From Channa striata (lineage: Eukaryota > Chordata > Actinopteri > Anabantiformes > Channidae), in contig CM065168.1 of NCBI GenBank assembly GCA_033026295.1, positions 35,600,875 to 35,664,874 of the forward strand: a stretch of 64,000 bases of DNA, read 5' to 3'. A model generated the notes under the pieces. That model saw only the letters and a list, made by a program, of their open reading frames with translations, searched no databases and was not told the DNA's origin. Positions 54,352 through 64,000 of the stretch are shown in pieces (within the stretch, counting starts at the first letter, position 1; each line of letters starts with the position of its first letter). Both the position numbers and the translations under genes were made by a program.

Positions 54352-56190
54352 GTTTTACACACTCTGCTGACTGGTACTTGCTAAACTCCACAATCACACT
54401 TACACACTCACGCACACGTGCACTTGCTGTCCTTGGGCACACACACACACACCTTCAGTGCATACAGTCCATATTGTTTCATAACTTCTTGTGACCTTTT
54501 CTTGTCTGCCTCAAACCATTATACTCCTCAAAAGATGGCCTCTTCACACAGGCCTCCTCCTCCTCTAGGGATGCTTCTAACCTCACGTAAACACACAGAT
54601 ACACGCGCTTAAACACACATACGCAAAACTCACCTCAATCCTAAAACCTTTAGATCTTTCAGTAGATCATGTAATTTTTTCTCCTCTGCTCCTTAAACTC
54701 TTGACAGGAAGCTGCATGTGAAACTTAAATCATGTCTCCCGCCGCACTCCATCCTCTGAAGCATGCTCTAATCACAATAATGCTGTCTCGTGGAAAGGAA
54801 AAAAATGGTATCAAGCTGTGCCTAAAGTCATTTATATACTGTTTTTAATTCAGTCCAAGTTCTCGGTTCGAGCAGCTCCAAGCACAGCTCCAGTTTTATT
54901 CGGCCTTAGTTTTCTTTTGTCTGTTTTGTGGTACATTTTCAGATAAAACACACGCAGCACAGTATGATAGTGATAATTATATTCAGGACTTGTTCAGCCA
55001 CACAAGTATTTACAGACACACCATCCCGGTCCCTGATTTTGAGTTCATGTACAGAGTTTTGAGGTGATTTGGGGGTTTGTTCCAGAAAAGGCCTCACGAT
55101 GATGCTATTTTTCAAAAACCTCCTGAATGTTTATAACCTTTCATAAGCAAGTCAGTGTTATTAAAACCCATCGACACTCCCCCGGATGCCCTCTCCTTCC
55201 TTCCCCTCCCGCCTCTCAATCGATTTTATTTTTCCGTTTTTTTATTTCTTTCTACAAACTCCTGTGATATACTTTGCATATTTAAACAGCTCATTCGTGT
55301 TCTCTTGTGTTTTTACTCTCGCGATTATCAGTATTGTTGTCGTCAATGTTGCCGTTGTTCTCGCTGTTGCTATTTGAGAAAGAGCTTCTACCAAAAGAGA
55401 CACTTTTTTTGTAACAAGAAATTATGAAAAACAGTATGATACAGTATGTGCAACACACGATGCACCTCTTTGCCATGTTTGTCCTATAATTACCAGAGAG
55501 TGCAAACGAAGAAGTTAAGCTAACTTCAGACGTAGATATATTACAAGAAAACTAATTTTTCTTGCTTACGTTTTAGATTTGGGGCTTGCAAAAGACATAC
55601 ATATATAGGAAATAGGCCACATGTAACCCTCAATGCTTGTACGGGCAAAAAGAAATGATATACTATCTAACACCAGTGAAAATACATGATTATTATCTGG
55701 AAAATCTAAGGCTGGAAATCCACTGTATACACCGCACCATGAAGAAAACGCCTTAATAAACATAGCTGAACAAATGTAAAGTCATTAAATTGAATTATGA
55801 ACCTGATGTCAACCTGTAAATCCCAGTGGAAGTCTGCTTTAAGTTGAAAAAGAAAAAAAACTTGATAGTTAATTTTTTCCATAACCCAGAACATTTTATG
55901 CTGATCTTCCCAGGAAATAGTCCATTTTACAAATTATGTTTCATACAAAACGTTTTGCAACCCCTCAACTAAAATGTTGCATCAAAATCAAGCACTTAGT
56001 TCTTTTTTCACTTTTATTTTGTCCTCCTTCAAGATTTTTTGTGATCATTTCTGGGTATTTTTGTGTCACTGTGTATGTAGTGGTGCCAATCAAATGATGA
56101 GTGGCAGTAAAAACATGTCAATGATGATGCATCTCCTTTTTTTCTTTCTTTTTTTTTTTGTTTGTAATAAAACTGAATGAAATGATGAAC
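54115..56190 (+). other. chd3: chd3 3' untranslated region
   Basis: Follows the stop codon. Contains CA repeats (54324-54351 and nearby), and AATAAA at 55755-55760 and 56166-56171, the latter just after a T-rich tract. The distal signal is the likelier end. No coding sequence recognised. Confidence 0.5.
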
Positions 56191-59100
56191 TGCGTGCATT
56201 TTATAGTATTTCAGACACATTGTCATCATTCGTCCGGCACCACGAGCATCATGGTTTTGGTCAGCACTGAAATATCTCTACAACTAGAACACAAGACACA
56301 TAACTACACTAACCATTTCAACCATTTAAACTCTATAAACAGCAGCTGGTTCCACAACTGATAATTACAGAATTATGGTAAATGCTAGAAAAGTTGAGCC
56401 CAGTGGAGGGACTATTGTCCAAATCAGGACAAACATCCACGTGTCAGGTTCAAATTTGCTGCCCTGAAAATAAGGTATGAGCAACAAAATGATTCCAACT
56501 ATAATGTCCGCAAGTGTTAACTGGAGAACAAACTCATAAGCCTGTCAAATCCTATTTTACATCATTTTACTCACTTTTGTGTAAAGACAGACTCACACTG
56601 TAAATAACATTTAGTGATGCATCTTAAGTTTACGACATAAATGATTCAGCTGAAGCCCGTAGATTCAAATAGGCTGGGAGATTTAAATTTAATTAATTTC
56701 ACTCTAGGTGCCAGTACAGCAATATCAGTAAATCTGCAGTTTACCACAGAAAATGATGTATCACATCGTTTTGTGAACAGAGAAAACATTGTGAACTCTT
56801 TTTAGCTGTCATTGATAAATGAAGGTAACTAAAACTTGACATCTGACTAAGCCAATCGAGAATTGAGAACAGTCATCCTCAGAGGCTAAAATTTATGTCA
56901 GTCTGCTTCGATGACTGAGAATTAGTGTGTGGAAGTAGGAAGATGTCGATGTGGGAGGCTGATAATGTAAATGCGCGCACGCACACAATTGCAACAACAA
57001 AGTTCATGATTCATAATGACTAAAGGTGAAGAGTCTTCCTCATCTGTTATTCAGAACACATTGATGCCACACAGTTCACTGTTTACTGTTAGCATTGTGG
57101 TTTCTGATGGAGATTACGTCAGCTCCCATTATGTCCACATTCAGATTAAAAACCCTCCTCTATGCTGTGTATGTATTTACATTTACATCAGTCAGTTACA
57201 ACAATAATTACCAGTGGTTTTCCCAACGTCACAGAGGAAAAGGGTCAGCACGGCCACTCTGAGGGGTCTGCAGCTAAACAGCAAAATGTGACACATTGTG
57301 CCGAGGTGGTAAACAAAAAAAAGAAAATAGTGTATGTTAAACAAAATTGACAATGGCAAATATGGCAAAACATGTACAGTAATTCATAGAAAATAAGGGT
57401 CAAAGATCACTGTTGTAAATGTGGAGCTGAGTTTAACCACATCATGTGCTCACAGGTGGTTAAAACATAATGATACAGCTTATTCTAATATCCTATTTTT
57501 ATACTGTAAAACACAGATTTTTTACGTAAACCGACAGGTGGTATTAATGTTGTGGCTGATTGCTTATTGTTTTGGGTGTTTCTTGTAGCTGAACAGAAAC
57601 TTGCTGGCAGTACTTCAGTTTATTCAGGTGAATGCGGCCTGTTGTTAAAATGTCAAAATGTACTGTAGTAAAACGTAATTGCATCAGTTAATGGAGACTT
57701 CAAACATTCCGCAAAATGATGTAATATCCATTCTTCAGTTGCTATTAATTGGTCGTTTTTTTTCCAACAGCACATTAACACACGTTACTGCAATAAACAA
57801 ACGAAACTACGCAGAGTTAATACGCTTTGGAACAAAATCTGATAACATGACTTTAGAGAAATTCTGGGCCATGTGATTTATGGTTAATGATTTATCATGA
57901 TTAACCATCCCTTTGCTTTCTTGTTTTTTTGGTTGTTTTGATGGTGCACTGATTATTTTCAGCTCTACACACCCTTTGAATGCCACTAAACTGCACACAA
58001 GTCCAAGAATGAATATGCTCAGTTACATGTCATCACCTTTTTAGTTGTTCCTAGTAAGATGCGAGTTAGTTGGTTGAGAGAAGAATTCTTATGATTAAAA
58101 TATGACAAGGTAAAGTGAGAGATTTGACTGAATTTTAACTGTTATAACTGGTGGAATATGTCTTACATATCATTTTAAATGTTTCTTTAAAGCAATATAT
58201 TGTGAAATAGTTTCCTATGTGTTAATACTATTATGAAACTGTTAACATTTTATCACCTTATAAACATTTCATCACTTCCTATTTTATCACCTTGTAAAAC
58301 TAACTTGTTGGCTCACAGTTGTCGCTGACGTGTAAAAAAACAACGTTCACATTCATTTGGTTCATCTTTGATTCTATGTGGCACCTATAAGCTCTGACTT
58401 TGGTCTCCACCTTCATCTGCTAAATGCTTCACTATGTTTATTACCATAAACATGTGAGGTTTATCTCCGTGAACGTCATTCTTGCAATGTTTTTGGATAT
58501 TATCCGTTGAAACACTAAAAAACTTTCAAAATTGCTTTTTGTTTTGATCACTCAAGGAACTTTAAACACGAAACTGGCATATAGTCTTAATAATTGTGGA
58601 CATATTAGTAAATGCTGAAATTGCCAACCAGTATTACAAGGTAACTAGTGATATTCATTCTCCTCTACCTGTGTTTTGCTCCTCCACTGTGTTCACTAAC
58701 TAGTTGCTCACTTTTCTGTTGTTTGTTGCTTAGTAAGTAGTATCCAGTGATTTACACATAGTGATTTATCACCACGTGGCTTTAAAACAGATGCCTGAAA
58801 ACAGCTGGGTGAAACGCTGGTGACAGCGGGAAGAGTGAACCGCAGTATTGTTGGTTGCCATAAAACCAAAATAGTTAACTTAAAAAATGCTTAAATCTGT
58901 TGCAGAGAGAAATGTGAGAGGGATAATTACATTCGTGTTCCTCGTTTTTAGCAACTCCTTTCACATTAGCTACACGTGATTAATGGAGCTTTAATTTACT
59001 GCATTGGATCATTTAACCCAGGGAACATTTTATGTTCACCTTTTATTTGGGAAACACATGCTAGGGTTTTTCAAGGGTTTTTTATTAAACAAATTTAACT

Positions 59101-59250
59101 TTTCAAAACCACAAAAGAAATTTACTCAACAATTATGATGAGTGAGTTGACAAGGAAGGAAAAACAAACTTAAAGGCAATGCATACATCATCATTTTAAA
59201 GAGAACTTCTTCACATGACTTCACAAGATTTTCCGAGGTGGTAATAAACT
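56191..59250. other. Intergenic region between chd3 and tnfsf12, nothing recognised
   Basis: 3 kb of AT-rich DNA between convergent genes. No ORF, RNA gene or clear mobile element recognised. Confidence 0.4.
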
Positions 59251-59381
59251 TTGACATTTATTAAAAAAAGGAATTGGACGGGGAAGTGGGGGGGGAGGAA
59301 CGAGGCATGTTTTTCCTCAAAGACTTTTGGCTATGTGGGTTAGGTTCAGATTCAGGAAGTGAAAATTTAGATGGTTGCTAG

Positions 59382-59466
59382 TGTGTGTGTGTGTGGGTGT
59401 GTGTGTCTGGGTGCAGAGGACACTCATGACATTCAGTGTGTGGCGTGTGTGTGTGCGTGTGTGCGG
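59382..59466. repeat. GT-rich repeat
   Basis: Interrupted GT repeats, seen directly. The minus-strand open frame across this stretch is only repeat translation. Confidence 0.85.
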
Positions 59467-60055
59467 TCTGATTGGTGCTGACGGGGAAATATGAGGTTCA
59501 CTGGGATGTGGGGGTGGTGAGGGCGGTGGGGTGGATGAGTGAGACACAAAAGGGAAGAGGAAAACGATGAGGAAATCAAACAGGATCCATGTCTGTCTAC
59601 ACTTTTTCCATTTGAAAACAGGAATGTTTGGCTCCAATTTTAAAAAATCTATGTTCGCTGCAGTAAAGTGCTGAAGAGAAACCAATGCGGTCCGTCCACA
59701 AAAACTAGTTATAAACAACAGTGGGAGTGCTGAAACCCACTGCTAGAAATACACACTGTTTGTATTGCAGAAGAGATTATTTACAAAAAGCAGCAAAAGC
59801 ATAGGAAAAGATGAAAGAATTCATGTTCCGAGATAAAGCAAAGGCGAAGAAATTAATCGTACAAAGTGACAGAGAAATAATCATAGCAGAAAAGGGAGCT
59901 TGACAAAATGTTGGCAAACCAAAAACTGCGTGACCTGAATAGATATATGACTCTGAATGTTAATCTTTAAAATTTAAGCTGATGCTGTTTCTCCGTCTAG
60001 TCAGAAACGTAAGAACCAGAAGTTTCTGGGTATTTTCTGAGGTTATCAAGGTGTT

Positions 60056-60059
<4 letters not shown>

Positions 60060-60086
<27 letters not shown>

Positions 60087-60087
60087 A
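60060..60087. repeat. (TA)n microsatellite
   Basis: TA repeat following a T run, seen directly. Confidence 0.95.
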
Positions 60088-61423
60088 CTTGACTTGGAGC
60101 AGCTCCACTGAAAATGAATCGCAGACCCTTTTGTGTATGTTGGCTCTTTTCCACCCTCGTTCTGCAGAGTTGTGATTTGGTGTCATAGGGCTGATCGGAG
60201 TCAGGATTTTACCACAAATGAAGAATGACACTGTTTGAAATGTTTACCACGTTATTTTTAGATATTTGACGTTTATAAGTTTAAAGCTCGGAAGTGCTTA
60301 AGACAAAAAGTCACACATCTATTTGTTGTCTGACCTTCTGATGAGAAACATGTGACTTGTATAAATACTGCTGGTCCTGTGATGTGCAGACTGGTGCTAA
60401 ATGCTAATAGCTGCGTGCTAACATACACTGACTAACATGAGTTGCGCAGCTGTAATTTTTGCAAATTTGCAAATTAGCACTAAACAAAGTGAAGCTGAGC
60501 ATGTTTTATGTATTGCAGGTTTTTTTCTGCACAAATGAAATGTTTGACCTGCTGCTTGTGCTAAAAGAAAAGACGGTCGATTAGCAAAGGTTCATCCTGA
60601 GGGGACCATGAATGTATAACCCTAATTAAATCTGTCAAGCCATTTCACATAAATAATTTGCATATATGTTTATAAATACTTTTTCTTGTTTTGCTATACC
60701 TTAATTTTAAAAATATTAATATTTTCCTAGTTAAGTAAGATCTTCACCACTTTTTCTTTTAAACAAAAACTTCAATGTCTAACTTTGAATTACATTTTAC
60801 ATATTCTTACGTGTTAGGGCCTCACTCATGACTGACTCCTTAAGACATTGATGATAACAATCATCAGATGATTTACATATAGGCACTGTGGTGGTGGTGG
60901 TGGTTACTGTGTCATGGCAGAAGCAGAACCCAAAGCTATATTTAGAGCTGTATGCATCCATAACTTGAACACACTTTCCAAAATTAAAGCCAAGTATACT
61001 ATATATAAAAATACCTTACAATCAAAAATGACAATAGAAAAGAGCACAAATTCACAGCCATGATATTAAAAATGTTCCACTTGCATTGCCAGCTCATGAC
61101 TTGATATGCACATATGTAAAATGAATGTGACGTATATACAAAGTTTCTAAAAAAAAAGGCTTACAGGTGTCTCTCCCTCACACAGCACATTGTATTACGA
61201 AGCGTATGAAATCAGTACAAAAACACATAGTTTGATTCATTACATTTCACACGCAGATGCTATATTGTATAAAATATCATTGACAACTCATGTAGGCGTT
61301 TTATAGTGTCGTGATCTGACACTTGCAGATGTGCTCTCAGCTTCTCGAGGCATCCGGTGATATAAAAGTGAAAGGTGCATGCACAGCTTTACTGTCAGTC
61401 TTCTAAAGAGAATGTAAGCACTA

Positions 61424-61793
61424 TTTATTACATGATAACCAAGGCTAGTATGAACATCCGAATATTTTTATATGAAGCCCTTTAGCTACAAAACAGCTTC
61501 CATCACATCTGTTCTCCCGGCAGACATTCATTGAGGCTTTTCCTCCACATTGTCTCTTGGTTTTAATCCAAAGTCTGTGGTTCGGATCCAAAGCAGCACC
61601 GGTGTCCAGGAAAAAATTCCACAACAACTTCCACAAATGTCAGGATTGCCTTTGGGAAGAGACTGTAGCAGGATGTGATGCCCTCAACTGCTTATGACTG
61701 TTTTACCATGTAGAAAAACCCTCGTCCACACAAAAACAACCTCTGATGCACTCTGGAAAAAGTTTCCAAGTGGGATCATGTGAGCGCTGAGCG
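61424..61793 (-). other. tnfsf12: tnfsf12 3' UTR, proximal polyadenylation option
   Basis: On the minus strand the nearest polyadenylation signal after the stop codon is at 61424-61429 (tttatt on plus). A distal one at 59257-59262 would make a 2.5-kb 3' UTR. I cannot choose between them from sequence. Confidence 0.4.
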
Positions 61794-63772
61794 TCAGTTG
61801 ACTTTAAAGATGCTGAAGACATGAGGCGAGGCAGAGGGACTGCCCACAGTGTGGAGTCTGAAGGACGGGCCAGTGATGGCCTGCAGCTCTGTGCCCCTGT
61901 CCAGTCGCAGCAGTCCGGACACCTGGCAGGACTTCACAAAATGAAAAGCGTGCGGCCCGGCGGAGGGGGTCGTCGCGTAGCCCTCTATGCACTGCAGCTT
62001 CTGGGGCCTCTGGCCAGTGGTCACCACATCCAACTTCACATACTGAGTCTGCTTGTCATTGAACAACACCTGAAAGGAGAGAGAGATCATAAAACCTGTT
62101 CTCAGTCTGTCTGCGCAAACAATAAAACCTACCAGACAGTCCTGGGATTTCAAGCTCCCACTTTGAAACAGTGGTGCTTCAAAGTTTGTGAACCTTTTAG
62201 AATTTGCTCCATTTCTGTGTATATACGACCGAAGATGTGGTCGGATTTCACTCAATAAACACTGATATTAGTCAAGAGAGGACGTTACTTTCCTAGACAT
62301 GACTGTGGAGTTGGTTGTTTTCCACAGGTGGACACGGCCACCACATCTCCCACTGCCCTCTAGAAATATTACTGCAGTACTAATTTCTGATCAGAGTAAA
62401 TGCAGTTATGTGTCAGGAGGTAATTTAGGCTTTTTTCACTTGAACAACTGCAGAATTTTCAGTTTGAACCGGTTTTCTATATTTTACAAATCTAATTTTC
62501 GTTAAGTTTTCCTCTCTAAATACCAGTGTTATGCCTGACATTTGACATTTGATTGTGTTCATGAACGATAGTAAACTTCCCCTTCCTTCCCTCTGTAAAA
62601 ATATCTGTACTTCTAGCTAAAAACTCCTTTTATGACATAATCTGAAGGAGTTTCGCTGAATCATCTTAACCAAAATTACACAGAGGGATTTTTATCAAGA
62701 AGCAGGAGGATATTTCAGTACACAATATGTACATGTTACGTAAACTAGAACCATAGAATGCAAATCAGATGGAGAAGTCCATGTTTTTTCCAAACCTATC
62801 TACTAAATTTTATAGCTACTGTATAATAACATTAATAGTCAAAATAAAAGTTATTCCCTGACTGAAAGCTGAATTATTATTATTATTTTTGGGGGGGCAT
62901 CCTGCTGGCAGATGAACCAGTCAAAAAAACTAAAACTTTGAACTTCCTAGCCAGCAGGTCCTTTATTACATATGCAGATTTTATTTATTCACATTTGTGT
63001 CCACTTTATGAAAAAATGTATGATATTCACCCTTGTGTCAGCTCTTGTCTCATGTTAGAAAAGTTGCCTCTTCAGCTTTTCATTAAGTTCCTCCGCTCGC
63101 TCCTCCCTGTCTCTTTTAGTCATTGTTTTGGCCAGAAAACAAAAACAGTGCTGAAAGATGCTAAAATGCTTTGTAGGGCCAAAAGAAACTGCACGGCGCT
63201 GAGAAACTATAAGCTACCTCTTTCACATTAGGCCCATTGATTGAGCGTCTTGTTAGTATCGAAATATGAATCAGGGCGGCTTCAAAGGAAAGCCCAGGCC
63301 CAGAAAGAGCTCACCTGGCAGAACAGGAAGTAGACGCCCGCTCTCTCCACAACGAAGGTGCCCTGCTCCTTGTTGTATGTCACCGCTCTACTCATATTCA
63401 GCATCCTCTCCTCCCAGCCCTTTATCACACCACCTTCTCCCACTCACACACACAAACACAGGGGAGTCACTGTTATTATTCTAACAGACGACACATTCCC
63501 TAATTACGCTTCAGTTTTATGGTTCTTACCTTGTTGAGAGGAGACTTTGGTTACTGGTGGAAAGTAGGAGACACATTGAAAGACAAAGAAAAGGGAAAAG
63601 TCAATTAAGATTTTATGAGTGCAATCTTATAGGGGCATATGATTGAAACCACTTCAGCAGATGCTACACGAGACGGCTGTTACGGATCTGCCAAGTCACT
63701 TACTCTCAAAATGAGACGCTGCTTTCTTTCCATTTCCATTTCCATTTCCATTTCTCCCTCGTGCCGCCCCCC
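61794..63772 (-). CDS. tnfsf12: TNF ligand superfamily member 12 (TWEAK), 3' part, continues past right edge
   Basis: Type II membrane cytokine that signals through Fn14 (TNFRSF12A). Four minus-strand coding exons are in phase: 63704-63772, 63530-63553 (24 nt), 63315-63442 and 61794-62069 (stop 61794-61796). The first has a Gly-Asn repeat and then KKAASHFE, equivalent to human RRAIAAHYE at the mature N-terminus. The third has IKGWEERMLNMSRAVTYN and VVERAGVYFLFCQ (human VSGWEE and VTRAGLYYLYCQ). The last has VKLDVV, KSCQVSGLLRLDRGTEL and ends FSIFKVN (human LRLCQVSGLLAL and FGLFQVH). This covers the TNF-homology domain. Exons for the cytoplasmic tail, membrane anchor and stalk lie beyond the window. 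CHD3 and TNFSF12 are also close together in human 17p13.1. Confidence 0.92.
62070..63314 (-). other. tnfsf12 intron before the last exon, nothing recognised
   Basis: 1.2 kb of AT-rich intron. Includes ATT and G runs near 62874-62897. Acceptor for the last exon reads CTCTCTCCTTTCAG on the minus strand. Confidence 0.45.
63731..63754 (-). repeat. Hexamer repeat inside tnfsf12 coding exon
   Basis: About four copies of CCATTT on plus, read on minus as (GGAAAT)n, which encodes alternating Gly-Asn. It lies just before the KKAASHFE segment. Confidence 0.9.
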
Positions 63773-64000
63773 CTTTTGGAAGGCAAAAGAAAGATAATAT
63801 TGAGTTTAAATGGCAAAGAAAATAATGTTGGTGGTTTTTGATAAAACAGTAATTCCCTTCTGTGTACGTCTAATAACATGGTGTGTTAATTTGCAGCCGT
63901 TTACATTGAACTTGGCTCCGTTTAACGCAGTTAGCAGATGGGCAAAGGATTTCCTTTCACGTGTTTCAATATATTTCCTCATTCTGCTATTTTCAGTCAG

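Noticed and set aside
59317..59718. 133-codon minus-strand ORF
   Set aside because: Mostly translated GT/CA repeats (Thr-His-Pro); no similarity.

Overview
The window is a piece of a vertebrate nuclear genome, most likely from a ray-finned fish. The genes are split into many short exons with GT-AG introns. Introns and intergenic DNA are AT-rich and carry Tc1-like transposon relics, a fish-type SINE with a LINE-like tail, and many microsatellites. I found no bacterial, organellar or viral genes.

Layout: (1) 1-3237, plus strand: the 3' two-thirds of dnajc3, an ER co-chaperone with TPR repeats and a J domain. (2) 4938-6968, minus strand: complete naa38, the small Sm-like auxiliary subunit of the NatC N-terminal acetyltransferase, tail-to-tail with dnajc3. 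(3) About 7-10.7 kb: intergenic, no gene seen. (4) 11427-54114, plus strand: complete chd3, the Mi-2 class chromatin-remodelling ATPase of NuRD, in 40 coding exons traced by splice phase. (5) About 56.2-59.2 kb: intergenic. (6) 61794-63772, minus strand: the last four coding exons of tnfsf12 (TWEAK), running off the right edge. CHD3, NAA38 and TNFSF12 all lie in human 17p13.1, so the block is conserved and supports chd3 rather than chd4 or chd5. The gene products do not form one pathway.

The most interesting element is a probable alternative last exon of chd3 at 47117-47385, inside the 10.6-kb last intron. It has a strong acceptor and the correct splice phase. It encodes an Ala/Gly linker followed by the N-terminal helix-turn-helix and GRP (AT-hook-like) segment of a Tc1-type transposase, then a stop. 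No DDE catalytic domain follows. This would make a CHD3 isoform whose C-terminus carries a captured transposase DNA-binding domain.

Other points: chd3 exon 5 has an apparent one-base deletion in a C run (16779-16782) that breaks the frame; a four-codon uORF stops on the chd3 start codon; two copies of a roughly 0.75-kb repeat sit in introns 8 and 13, one flanked by 28-bp direct repeats inside a Tc1 relic; a fish tandem repeat in the last intron supplies perfect DR1 nuclear-receptor-type sites; and tnfsf12 has a 24-nt microexon.
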